A stretch of DNA of 64,000 nucleotides from Streptomyces fradiae ATCC 10745 = DSM 40063. Lineage in GTDB: Bacteria > Actinomycetota > Actinomycetes > Streptomycetales > Streptomycetaceae. Numbering within the stretch: the first letter of the stretch is position 1; the number at the start of each line of letters is the position of its first letter. Position numbers and translations under genes: made by a program. The notes beneath the pieces were generated by a model. That model did not search any database. It worked only from the letters and a program-made list of their open reading frames with translations, and was not told the origin of the DNA. Location of the stretch: assembly GCF_008704425.1 (NCBI RefSeq), contig NZ_CP023696.1, positions 4,752,501 through 4,816,500 of the forward strand, given 5' to 3'. Positions 51,142 through 59,489 of the stretch are shown here, one piece after another.

Positions 51142-52572
51142 TCAGGCCGTCTTGTTGCTGCCCAGGTGGTGGACCCGGACCATGTTGGTGGTGCCGGGGA
51201 CGCCGGGCGGCGAGCCGGCCGTGATGATCATGGTGTCGCCCGCGTTGTACCGCTGGAGCTTCAGCAGCTCGGCGTCGACCAGGTCGACCATCGCGTCGGT
51301 GTTGTCCACGTGCGGGACGACGAAGGACTCGACGCCCCAGCTCAGGGTGAGCTGGTTGCGGGTGGACGCGTCCGTCGTGAACGCCAGGATCGGCTGCGTC
51401 GCGCGGTAGCGGGACAGGCGGCGGGCCGTGTCACCGGACTTGGTGAAGGCGATCAGGGCCTTGCCGTGCAGGAAGTCCGCGATCTCGGCCGCCGCGCGGG
51501 CCACCGAACCGCCCTGCGTGCGCGGCTTCTTGCCGGGGACGAGCGGCTGGAGGCCCTTGGAGAGCAGCTCCTCCTCCGCGGCGGTCACGATCTTCGACAT
51601 CGTCTTGACCGTCTCGATCGGGTACGCGCCCACGGACGACTCCGCCGACAGCATGACCGCGTCGGCGCCGTCGAGGATCGCGTTCGCCACGTCGGACGCC
51701 TCGGCGCGGGTCGGGCGCGAGTTGGTGATCATCGACTCCATCATCTGGGTCGCGACGATCACCGGCTTGGCGTTGCGGCGGCACAGCTCGATGAGCCGCT
51801 TCTGCACCATGGGGACCTTCTCGAGCGGGTACTCGACGGCCAGGTCGCCGCGGGCCACCATCACGCCGTCGAACGCCATCACGACGTCCTGCATGTTGGC
51901 GACGGCCTGCGGCTTCTCCACCTTCGCGATGACCGGGACCCGGCGGCCCACCTCGTCCATCACCCGGTGGACGTCCTTGACGTCGTCGGCGTCCCGGACG
52001 AAGGAGAGCGCGACCATGTCGCAGCCCATCCGCAGGGCGAACCGCAGGTCCTCGACGTCCTTCTCGGAGAGCGCCGGCACGTTCACCGCGGCGCCGGGGA
52101 GGTTGATGCCCTTGTGGTCGGAGATGACCCCGCCCTCGATGACGATGGAGCGCACCCGCGCGCCCTCGACCTCCAGGACCTTCAGCTCGACGTTGCCGTC
52201 GTTGATGAGGATCTGGTCGCCCTTGGCCACGTCGCCGGGAAGGCCCTTGTACGTGGTGCCGCAGATCGACTTGTCGCCGGGGACGTCCTCGGTGGTGATG
52301 GTGAACTCGTCCCCGCGGACCAGCTCGACCGGGCCCTCGGCGAAGGTCTCCAGGCGGATCTTCGGGCCCTGGAGGTCCGCGAGGACACCGACGGCCTGGC
52401 CCGTGTCCTCGGCGGCCCGCCGAAGGCGGTGGTACCGCTCCTCGTGCTCAGTGTGGGTGCCGTGGCTCATGTTGAAACGGGCCACGTTCATGCCGGCCTC
52501 GATGAGAGCTTTCAGCTGCTCGTAGGAGTCGACGGCGGGGCCCAGTGTGCAGACGATTTTGGAACGGCGCAT
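51142..52572 (-). CDS. pyk: Pyruvate kinase
   Basis: Converts phosphoenolpyruvate and ADP to pyruvate and ATP. The product is 476 aa. The N-terminus RRSKIVCTLGPA, the catalytic helix of VIAKVEKPQAVANM, and MVARGDLAVEYPLEKVP are standard. Catalytic Lys is in VIAKVEK, and the Mg2+-binding Glu follows in the same region. The C-terminal allosteric domain ends MVRVHHLG. Streptomyces has two pyk genes; this one lies beside ackA-pta-pfkA (Pyk2 of S. coelicolor by my recollection). ATG 52572 is the start. Confidence 0.96.
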   Translation of the reverse strand: MRRSKIVCTLGPAVDSYEQLKALIEAGMNVARFNMSHGTHTEHEERYHRLRRAAEDTGQAVGVLADLQGPKIRLETFAEGPVELVRGDEFTITTEDVPGDKSICGTTYKGLPGDVAKGDQILINDGNVELKVLEVEGARVRSIVIEGGVISDHKGINLPGAAVNVPALSEKDVEDLRFALRMGCDMVALSFVRDADDVKDVHRVMDEVGRRVPVIAKVEKPQAVANMQDVVMAFDGVMVARGDLAVEYPLEKVPMVQKRLIELCRRNAKPVIVATQMMESMITNSRPTRAEASDVANAILDGADAVMLSAESSVGAYPIETVKTMSKIVTAAEEELLSKGLQPLVPGKKPRTQGGSVARAAAEIADFLHGKALIAFTKSGDTARRLSRYRATQPILAFTTDASTRNQLTLSWGVESFVVPHVDNTDAMVDLVDAELLKLQRYNAGDTMIITAGSPPGVPGTTNMVRVHHLGSNKTA

Positions 52573-52694
52573 AAGGCGATCCTATCGGTTTGTTTCTGTG
52601 CGGAATATTCCGGCCGGCGGAATGTACAAATGGGCGGACTGCCGCTCAGTCGAGTTAAGCGGGACGCGTTGTTGTTTCCCGTTGTTTCCCGGTT

Positions 52695-53897
52695 TCAGTT
52701 GTTTACCAGCGAGTAGGTCTGCCGTGCGATCTCCAGCTCCTCGTCGGTCGGGACGACCGCGACCGCGACGCGGGCGCCCGCGGGCGAGATCAGCCGGGGC
52801 TCGCCGGACCGGACGGCGTTGAGCTCGGCGTCCACCGAGAGGCCCAGCGGTTCCAGGCCCTCCACGGCAGCTTCCCGCACGGCGGCGGCGTTCTCACCCA
52901 CACCCGCCGTGAACACCACCGCGTCCACCCGCCCGAGCACCGCGATGTACGCCCCGATGTACTTCTTCAGCCGGTGCACGTAAATGTCGAACGCGAGCTT
53001 CGCCCGCTCGTCGCCCTCCTCGATTCGGCGGCGGATCTCCCGCATGTCGTTGTCCCCGCACAGCCCGACGAGTCCGCTCCGCTTGTTCAGCAGTTCGTCG
53101 ACCTCGTCGACCGACATCCCCGCCACCCGCCGCAGGTGGAAGGTGACCGCCGGGTCCACGTCCCCGGACCGGGTGCCCATGACCAGTCCCTCCAGCGGGG
53201 TCAGCCCCATCGACGTGTCCACGCAGGCCCCGCCGGCCACCGCCGAGGCGGACGCCCCGTTGCCCAGGTGCAGCACGATCACGTTCACCTCGGACGGGTC
53301 CCTGCCCAGCAGCCGCGCCGCCTCCCGCGAGACGTACGCGTGCGAGGTGCCGTGGAAGCCGTACCGGCGGATGCGGTGGGCGTCGGCGGTCTCCGTGTCG
53401 ATGGCGTACCGGGCGGCGTACTCCGGCATCGTCGTGTGGAACGCCGTGTCGAAGACGGCCACCTGCGGCAGGTCCGGGCGCAGCGCCCGCGCCGTCCGGA
53501 TGCCCGTGATGTTCGCGGGGTTGTGCAGCGGCGCGACCGGGACGAGGCGCTCGATCTCCGCCAGCACCTCGTCCGTGATCACCGTGGGCTCGGTGAAGCG
53601 CAGTCCGCCGTGGACGACGCGGTGGCCGATGGCCGCCAGCTCGGGCGAGTCCAGCCCCAGCCCGTCGGCGGCCAGCTCCGCGGCGACCGCCTTCAGCGCC
53701 GCCTCGTGGCTCGCCATCGGCGCGGTCCGCTCGCGCCGCTCGCCGTCCGGCGCGGTGTGCACCAGGCGCGAGACGCGCTCGCCGATCCGCTCCACCAGCC
53801 CGGCGGCCGGGCGGGAGCCGTCGCGCATGTCGAGGAGCTGGTACTTCAGCGACGAGGAACCGGAGTTGAGGACGAGGACACGGTGGGCGCTGGTCAC
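52695..53897 (-). CDS. ackA: Acetate kinase
   Basis: Converts acetyl phosphate and ADP to acetate and ATP. 400 aa from GTG 53897. VLVLNSGSSSLKYQLLD near the N-terminus is the acetate kinase signature 1, and FDTAFHTTMP the second signature; the phosphate-binding region HLGNGAS and the ATP-site GVGENAAAVREA are present. Downstream of pta with a 143-base gap and the same strand, it likely belongs to the pta transcript. GTG lacks a strong ribosome site, so translation may depend on the pta message. Confidence 0.95.
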   Translation of the reverse strand: MTSAHRVLVLNSGSSSLKYQLLDMRDGSRPAAGLVERIGERVSRLVHTAPDGERRERTAPMASHEAALKAVAAELAADGLGLDSPELAAIGHRVVHGGLRFTEPTVITDEVLAEIERLVPVAPLHNPANITGIRTARALRPDLPQVAVFDTAFHTTMPEYAARYAIDTETADAHRIRRYGFHGTSHAYVSREAARLLGRDPSEVNVIVLHLGNGASASAVAGGACVDTSMGLTPLEGLVMGTRSGDVDPAVTFHLRRVAGMSVDEVDELLNKRSGLVGLCGDNDMREIRRRIEEGDERAKLAFDIYVHRLKKYIGAYIAVLGRVDAVVFTAGVGENAAAVREAAVEGLEPLGLSVDAELNAVRSGEPRLISPAGARVAVAVVPTDEELEIARQTYSLVNN

Positions 53898-54040
53898 GGG
53901 TGCGGTGCTTTCTGTGGGACGGGCGGGGCGCGGAGGGTGCGGAGGCGGGCTTCGCCGGGGCGGGCCGCCGGGCCCGCGACCGGGGGCGGGCCGGGGCGGG
54001 CGCGGGGCGAGTCGGGGGCGTACGGGAGGGGCGGGCGGTG

Positions 54041-56131
54041 TCAGGAGGAGGGGGTGTGCGGGGCGGTGGCCTGGGCCTGGATGGCGGTGATGGCCACGGT
54101 GTTCACGATGTCGCTGACGAGGGCGCCGCGCGACAGGTCGTTGACCGGCTTGCGCAGGCCCTGGAGCACCGGGCCGACCGCCACGGCGCCCGCCGAGCGC
54201 TGCACGGCCTTGTACGTGTTGTTGCCGGTGTTCAGGTCCGGGAAGATCAGCACGGTGGCCCGGCCCGCCACCTCCGACCCCGGCAGCTTCGTCGCCGCGA
54301 CGGACGGCTCCACGGCGGCGTCGTACTGGATCGGGCCCTCGATCTTCAGCTCCGGGTGCGCCGCGCGGACCAGCTTGGTCGCCTCGCGCACCTTGTCCAC
54401 GTCCGCGCCCGAGCCCGAGGTGCCGGTCGAGTACGACAGCATCGCGATCCGCGGCTCCACGCCGAACCGCGCGGCCGTCGCCGCGGACTGGACCGCGATG
54501 TCCGCGAGCTGCTCGGCGTCCGGGTCCGGGTTGACCGCGCAGTCGCCGTACACCAGCACCTCCTCGGCGAGGCACATGAAGAAGACCGACGACACGATCG
54601 ACGCGTCCGGCTTCGTCTTGATGATCTCGAACGCGGGGCGGATCGTCGCCGCCGTCGAGTGCACCGACCCCGACACCATGCCGTCGGCGAGGCCCTCCTC
54701 GACCATCAGGGTGCCGAAGTAGTTGACGTCCGACACCACGTCGTACGCCAGCTCCACCGAGACGCCCCTGTGGGCGCGGAGCGCCGCGTACCGCTCCGCG
54801 AAGCGCTGCCGCAGCTCGGACTCGGCCGGGTCGATCAGCTGCGCGCCGGACAGGTCGATGCTCAGGTCGGCGGCCTTCCTGCGGATCGCGTCCGGGTCGC
54901 CGAGCAGCGTCAGATCGCACACGTCCCGGCGGATCAGCACGTCGGCGGCGCGCAGCACCCGCTCCTCCCCGCCCTCCGGCAGGACGACCCGGCGGCGGTC
55001 GGCGCGCGCCTGCTCCAGCAGCTCGTGCTCGAACATCATCGGCGTGACCCGGCCGCTGCGCGCCACGGACAGCCGCTTCACCAGGTCCGCCGAGTCCACG
55101 TGCCGCTCGAACAGGCCGAGCGCCGTCTCCGCCTTGCGCGGGGTCGCCGCCGTCATCTTGCCCTCCAGCGCGAACAGCTCCTGCGCGGTGGGGAAGCTGT
55201 TGCCGCTGACCGCGAGCACCGGCGTGCCCGGCGCGAGGCGGGCGGCCAGGGTCAGGACGGCCTCGCTGGGCTGCTCGTTCAGCGTCAGCAGGACGCCGGC
55301 GATCGGCGGCGTACCCGCCGAGTGCGCCGCCAGCGCGCCCACCACCAGGTCGGCGCGGTCGCCGGGGGTGACGACCAGGCAGCCGGGGGTCAGCGCGGCC
55401 AGGAAGTTCGGCAGCGTCGCCCCGCCGAAGACGAAGTCCAGGGCGTCGCGGGCCAGCCCCGAGCCGTCGCCGAGCACCACGCGGGCGCCGAGCGCGTGGC
55501 TGATCTGCGCCACCGTCGGCGCCGAGAGCGAGGCGTCGTCCGGCAGCACGTAGCACGGCACGGGCAGCCGGGCCCCGAGCCGTTCGGCTATCGCCTCCCG
55601 GTCCCGCGCCGCGACCCGGTTCACCACCATCGCGAGGACGTCGCAGCCGAGCCCGTCGTACGCGCGGAACGCGTTGCGCGCCTCGGCCCGCACCGCGTCG
55701 GCCTCCCGTCCCTTGCCGCCGACGACCGGGATGACGGACGCGCCGAACTCGTTGGCCAGACGGGCGTTGAGCGCCAGCTCGTCCGGGAGCTGCGTCGCCG
55801 CGTAGTCCGTGCCGAGGACGAGGACGACCTCGTACTCCCGGGCCACCGCGTGGAAGCGGTCCACCAGGCGGGAGACGAGCGCGTCGGTGCCCTGCTCGGC
55901 CTGGAGCGCCGCCGCCTGCGCGTAGTCCATGCCGTACACGGCGGCCGGGTCCTGCGACAGCCGGTAGCGGGCCCGCAGCAGTTCGAAGAGGCGGTCGGGC
56001 CCGTCGTGCACGAGCGGCCGGAACACCCCCACCCGGTCCACCTGGCGGGTGAGGAGCTCCATCACTCCCAGCTCGACGACCTGGCGGCCGTCCCCGCGCT
56101 CGATCCCGGTCACGTACACGCTGCGCGCCAC
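54041..56131 (-). CDS. pta: Phosphate acetyltransferase
   Basis: Converts acetyl-CoA and Pi to acetyl phosphate. 696 aa with three parts, as in long-form Pta: an N-terminal P-loop-like/BioD-like domain (to about 200), a DRTGG domain (about 210-320) and the catalytic PTA_PTB domain (about 375-690). Catalytic-domain marks are VVLPEGGEERVLRAAD, GSVHSTAATIRPAFEIIKT and FPDLNTGNNTYKAVQRSA. GTG 56131 has AGGAGA eight bases upstream. It is divergent from pfkA. Together with AckA it makes acetate overflow or scavenging at the pyruvate node. Confidence 0.95.
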   Translation of the reverse strand: MARSVYVTGIERGDGRQVVELGVMELLTRQVDRVGVFRPLVHDGPDRLFELLRARYRLSQDPAAVYGMDYAQAAALQAEQGTDALVSRLVDRFHAVAREYEVVLVLGTDYAATQLPDELALNARLANEFGASVIPVVGGKGREADAVRAEARNAFRAYDGLGCDVLAMVVNRVAARDREAIAERLGARLPVPCYVLPDDASLSAPTVAQISHALGARVVLGDGSGLARDALDFVFGGATLPNFLAALTPGCLVVTPGDRADLVVGALAAHSAGTPPIAGVLLTLNEQPSEAVLTLAARLAPGTPVLAVSGNSFPTAQELFALEGKMTAATPRKAETALGLFERHVDSADLVKRLSVARSGRVTPMMFEHELLEQARADRRRVVLPEGGEERVLRAADVLIRRDVCDLTLLGDPDAIRRKAADLSIDLSGAQLIDPAESELRQRFAERYAALRAHRGVSVELAYDVVSDVNYFGTLMVEEGLADGMVSGSVHSTAATIRPAFEIIKTKPDASIVSSVFFMCLAEEVLVYGDCAVNPDPDAEQLADIAVQSAATAARFGVEPRIAMLSYSTGTSGSGADVDKVREATKLVRAAHPELKIEGPIQYDAAVEPSVAATKLPGSEVAGRATVLIFPDLNTGNNTYKAVQRSAGAVAVGPVLQGLRKPVNDLSRGALVSDIVNTVAITAIQAQATAPHTPSS

Positions 56132-56185
56132 GCCGTGGTCTCCTGTCCGTCAAGCGAGTGTGCGACTTGTGCTCCGTATGGGCGG

Positions 56186-56206
56186 AAAAACACCTCCCGA
56201 GAGGTG
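56186..56206 (-). terminator. Terminator-like hairpin with T-run in the pta leader
   Basis: On the minus strand CACCTC-TCGG-GAGGTG (56206-56191) is followed directly by TTTTT (56190-56186), a textbook intrinsic terminator 55 bases before the pta start codon. It could attenuate pta or stop antisense transcripts. Confidence 0.55.
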
Positions 56207-56217
56207 GCCATACCCTC

Positions 56218-56246
56218 TTGACAGTACCTCTGCGAGTGGGTAAAGC
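56218..56246 (+). promoter_or_regulatory. pfkA promoter candidate
   Basis: TTGACA (56218-56223) and TAAAGC (56241-56246) are separated by 17 bases, a good vegetative promoter. Transcription would start near 56253, leaving a leader of about 264 bases before pfkA. Confidence 0.65.
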
Positions 56247-56516
56247 GCTTGCCGGGTGCCGGTCGGGCCCGCGCGGCAGGGCGGGCGGGGGGAGCGGGGC
56301 CCGTGGGACAATTCGGGTGACGTCGTGGGGCCGCCGGACGGCGCCCGCCGGGGACGCTCGTACGGTGTCCGCGGGGCGCTCGCGGGGCGCCGGTCCGGGG
56401 CCCGGCCCCGCTCCTCGTCCGCCCCCGTCCGCTCCTTCGTCCGTTCCCTCGTCCGACCCCGGCCCCCACCCCGACCCCCAGCCCCCCGGCCCCTACCGAG
56501 CAGGAGACACAGCACG

Positions 56517-57542
56517 ATGCGCATCGGAGTCCTCACCGCAGGCGGCGACTGCCCCGGACTGAACGCCGTGATCCGCTCGGTCGTGCACCGCGCGCTGACC
56601 GGCTACGGCGACGAGGTCATCGGCTTCGAGGACGGGTTCAAGGGCCTCCTCGACGGCTACTTCCGCCCCCTCGACCTGAACGCGGTCAGCGGCATCCTCG
56701 CGCGGGGCGGCACCATCCTCGGCTCCGCCCGTCTGGAGCGCGCCCGCCTCCGGGAGGCCGCCGAGAACTGCGCCGAACTGCAGCGCCGGTACGGCATCGA
56801 CGTGCTCATCCCGATCGGCGGCGAGGGCACGCTGACGGCGGCCCGCATGCTCTCCGACGCGGGCATGCCGGTGGTCGGCGTCCCCAAGACCATCGACAAC
56901 GACATCTCGGCGACGGACCGCACCTTCGGTTTCGACACGGCCGTGATGGTCGCCACGGAGGCCATAGACCGACTGAAGACCACGGCCGAGTCGCACCAGC
57001 GCGTGATGGTCGTGGAGGTGATGGGGCGGCACGCCGGGTGGATCGCCCTGGAGTCCGGCATGGCGGGCGGCGCGCACGGCATCTGCCTGCCGGAGCGGCC
57101 CTTCCAGGTGGACGACCTGGTCAAGATGGTCGAGGAGCGCTTCGCGCGGGGCAAGAAGTTCGCCGTCGTCTGCGTCGCGGAGGGCGCGCACCCGGCGGAG
57201 GGGTCGATGGAGTACCGCAAGGGCGAGATCGACCAGTACGGCCACGAGCGGTTCCAGGGCATCGGCACGCGGCTCGCCAAGGAGCTGGAGAAGCGCCTCG
57301 GCAAGGAGGCCCGGCCCGTGATCCTCGGCCACGTCCAGCGCGGCGGCACCCCCACCGCGTACGACCGCGTCCTCGCGACCCGGTTCGGCTGGCACGCGGT
57401 GGAGGCCGCGCACCGGGGCGACTTCGGGCGGATGACCGCGCTGCGGGGCACGTCCATCACGATGGCGCCGCTCGCGGACGCGACGACACGGCTGAAGACG
57501 GTCCCCGAGGACCGGATGCTGGAGGCGGAGTCCGTCTTCTGA
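56517..57542 (+). CDS. pfkA: 6-phosphofructokinase
   Basis: Phosphorylates fructose 6-phosphate at C1. 341 aa, with GGDCPGLNAVIR at the N-terminus, GGEGTLTAA (101-109), PKTIDNDI (123-130, catalytic Asp), MGRHAGW and GHVQRGGTP. Residue 104 is Gly (ATP type) while residue 124 is Lys (shared with PPi-dependent enzymes), the combination I recall for the actinomycete ATP-PFK clade. ATG 56517 is chosen because the frame upstream is low-complexity leader; GGAG is near. It is one of several pfkA paralogs expected in Streptomyces. Confidence 0.95.
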   Translation: MRIGVLTAGGDCPGLNAVIRSVVHRALTGYGDEVIGFEDGFKGLLDGYFRPLDLNAVSGILARGGTILGSARLERARLREAAENCAELQRRYGIDVLIPIGGEGTLTAARMLSDAGMPVVGVPKTIDNDISATDRTFGFDTAVMVATEAIDRLKTTAESHQRVMVVEVMGRHAGWIALESGMAGGAHGICLPERPFQVDDLVKMVEERFARGKKFAVVCVAEGAHPAEGSMEYRKGEIDQYGHERFQGIGTRLAKELEKRLGKEARPVILGHVQRGGTPTAYDRVLATRFGWHAVEAAHRGDFGRMTALRGTSITMAPLADATTRLKTVPEDRMLEAESVF

Positions 57543-57579
57543 CCGGCCCGGCCCGGCCCGCTCGGTCCGTGCCGCTCGG

Positions 57580-57650
57580 TTCCGGTCCGGTCCGGTCCGG
57601 TGGTGCGGGTCGGTCGGGGTCCGGTCGGTCGCGGTCCGGTCGGGCCCGGC
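57580..57650. repeat. CGGTC microsatellite
   Basis: Runs of CCGGT/CGGTC/GGTCGG units with slight variation follow pfkA, consistent with slippage. Confidence 0.7.
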
Positions 57651-57781
57651 CCACGGCGCACGTCGGGCGGCCCGGCCGTGCCCTTCGTCAGGCCGGGGCC
57701 GCTCCGGTGTTCTCGCCACCGGCCGGCATGCCGTCCCGTCGGGCCGGCGCCGTGCCCGGCGGCTGAAAACCACCCTTGAGC

Positions 57782-57810
57782 GCCCCCGCCGTTTGAACAA
57801 GGCTGGGGGC
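57782..57810 (+). terminator. GCCCCC/GGGGGC hairpin
   Basis: GCCCCC (57782-57787) pairs with GGGGGC (57805-57810), followed by TTGTCC. It is between pfkA and the next plus-strand gene. Confidence 0.5.
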
Positions 57811-57865
57811 TTGTCCCGGACATGTCCGGACCGGGGCCGGGGCGGGCGAGGAAAGGGAGCGGCGG

Positions 57866-58624
57866 ATGGCCGACGCGGAGCGGGCTCCGGGCGTCGAGGG
57901 GGAGCACCCGGCCGGGGACGCGGCCCCCGCGGTCCCCGCCGGCCCCGCGGACCCCTCGGCTCCGGCGGAATCCGCAGAGCCCGTACGTCCCGAGGGCGCC
58001 GCGCAACCCGTACGTCCCGAGGACCCCGCGGAACCCGTACGTCCCGAGGGCGCCGCGCAACCCGTACGTCCCGAGGGCGCCGCGGAGTTCCTGGACTCGA
58101 CCGGCCCCGAGCGCGTGGCCGACCCCCCGGCCTCCGCGGGCCCCGGGGGGTTCGCGGACCCCGTGGCCCCCGCGGACCGGGCCGCCGCGTCCGGGACCGA
58201 CCTGCCGGCGGAGCGGCGGGGGCGGGACCTCCGGGCGTGGGCCGGGCGGCTCCTGGTGCCCGTGGTGGGGGTGGCCGCGCTGGCCGCGGCGCTGCTCTCC
58301 ATCGCCTCGTATCTCGGCGGCGACGGGGACGGCCCCCGCCCGCCGGTCGCGTCCGCCTCCCCGCGGCCCACCGCGCCGGGCGGCGTGCCCGCGCCGCAGG
58401 GCGGTGCCCCCGAGCCGTCGGCCGCCGCCGCACCGGGTGACGAGACTCCTGCCCGGCAGGCCGCCGCCGCGCGGGCGGTCGGGGGTCCCGTCGGGGCGCG
58501 CGCTCCGCACTCCGGGCTCCGCACCGACGGGCGGCTCGGGCAGCGCGGCGCCCGGATGGCCCGGTCCGACCACGCCGGGGCCGCGGCGGCCGAGGCCGGG
58601 GCGGCCCGCGCGTCGGCTCCCTGA
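57866..58624 (+). CDS. Unknown membrane protein with nine-residue repeats
   Basis: Not recognised. 252 aa, start ATG 57866 after GAAAGGGAG. Residues 1-120 are a Pro/Glu/Ala-rich disordered segment containing four tandem nine-residue units (PVRPEGAAQ and variants). One helix (RLLVPVVGVAALAAALLSIASYL, about 127-149) is followed by an Ala/Pro/Gly-rich outer part of about 100 residues. Topology would place the repeats inside. No domain is identifiable; codon bias in the third position agrees with translation. It is convergent with the XRE regulator gene, with only 16 bases between. Confidence 0.7.
   Translation: MADAERAPGVEGEHPAGDAAPAVPAGPADPSAPAESAEPVRPEGAAQPVRPEDPAEPVRPEGAAQPVRPEGAAEFLDSTGPERVADPPASAGPGGFADPVAPADRAAASGTDLPAERRGRDLRAWAGRLLVPVVGVAALAAALLSIASYLGGDGDGPRPPVASASPRPTAPGGVPAPQGGAPEPSAAAAPGDETPARQAAAARAVGGPVGARAPHSGLRTDGRLGQRGARMARSDHAGAAAAEAGAARASAP
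57980..58087 (+). repeat. 27-bp coding tandem repeat, four units
   Basis: Four adjacent units (57980-58006, 58007-58033, 58034-58060, 58061-58087), each beginning CCCGTACGTCCCGAGG, encode PVRPE(G/D)(A/P)A(Q/E). Confidence 0.88.
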
Positions 58625-58640
58625 GCCGCGCCCGCCGGGC

Positions 58641-59336
58641 CTACTCGCCGGCCAGCGCCCAGAAGTGCTCCAGTACGCGGTCCAGGTACTCCCGCCCCGC
58701 CGCCTCCCCGTCGCCGCCGTCCTGGTCGCTCCAGCCGTACGTGGCGGCCGTCCGCGCCTGGTAGCCGGCGTGCAGCCGCTGGAGGACGTCCTCCAGCCGG
58801 TCCCGGCCCAGCGGCACGAGCTTCGCGGCCGGGCGGACGTGGGCCTGCCAGCGGGTGGTGACCGCGTCACGCAGCAGCTCGGCCAGCTCGGCGTCCCGCC
58901 CGGTGGCGCTCACCAGCTCCCGCGGCCCCAGCCCGAGGGCCCGAGCGAGGGCGGAGGTCTGCCGGTCGTTGCCGCTCCACTGGCCGGTTTCCTCCATCCG
59001 CGCGTACGACCGGGGGTCGAGGCCGACCCGCCGCGCCAGGTCGTCGGGGCTCAGGCCCCGCCCGACGCGGTACTCCCGCAGGGTCGTCACGGCGGCGAGC
59101 AGGTCCTCCGGCGAGCACCACAGCACCCCGGCGAGGGCGGTCAGCTCCCGCGCGTCGGGGCGGGCGGTGCCGCGCTCCCAGGCGACGACGGTCTCCGGGG
59201 CGATGCTCAGCCCGTACTGGGCGCGCAGCCCGTAGGCGACATGGCCGGGGGTCATGCCCAGGCCCTCGCGGAGGCGGCGCGCGGACGGGGCGTGGAAGGG
59301 GGGCGTGGGGGCGGTGGGTCTCGGATGCACGCGCAC
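58641..59336 (-). CDS. XRE-family helix-turn-helix regulator
   Basis: 231 aa from GTG 59336. There appear to be two successive Cro/CI-type segments: residues about 18-80 (RLREGLGMTPGHVAYGLRAQYGLSIAPETVVAWERGTARP) and about 86-140 (LREYRVGRGLSPDDLARRVGLDPRSYARMEE). The C-terminal 90 residues are helical without a known domain. It could regulate the neighbouring two-component system or act independently. The family does not reveal the target. Confidence 0.87.
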   Translation of the reverse strand: MRVHPRPTAPTPPFHAPSARRLREGLGMTPGHVAYGLRAQYGLSIAPETVVAWERGTARPDARELTALAGVLWCSPEDLLAAVTTLREYRVGRGLSPDDLARRVGLDPRSYARMEETGQWSGNDRQTSALARALGLGPRELVSATGRDAELAELLRDAVTTRWQAHVRPAAKLVPLGRDRLEDVLQRLHAGYQARTAATYGWSDQDGGDGEAAGREYLDRVLEHFWALAGE

Positions 59337-59489
59337 AAACTAGAGCCGGCTCGTCACCCTTGGCTACGGTTCGTTCGAAGAGCGGACGATGTTGGAGGAA
59401 AGTCCATGCCGCCCCCGAGGGGGCGCCGGGGCGCCCGGACGGCGCCGGTCGCCGCACTCCGCGGGGTCGGCGCCGCCCCCGCGGCCGGG

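Larger units (their letters stand above)
56132..56516. other. Divergent promoter region between pta and pfkA
   Basis: 385 bases with no gene. It contains a good plus-strand promoter, a minus-strand hairpin followed by five Ts, and a GC-rich 260-base leader before pfkA. Frames through the leader lack coding character. Confidence 0.7.
57543..57865 (+). other. Gene-free stretch after pfkA
   Basis: 323 bases. The first part is a CGGTC-based microsatellite; near the end a GC hairpin precedes the next gene. No coding frame is supported. Confidence 0.6.

Noticed and set aside
52662..52700. Short repeat TTGTTTCCCG twice between pyk and ackA
   Set aside because: Two ten-base copies at the ackA 3' end are too little to assign a function.
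59380..59410. GGAGGAAAGTCC resembles the conserved start of bacterial RNase P RNA
   Set aside because: Only about 80 bases remain before the response regulator gene and no other RNase P elements are visible; it is a chance match.
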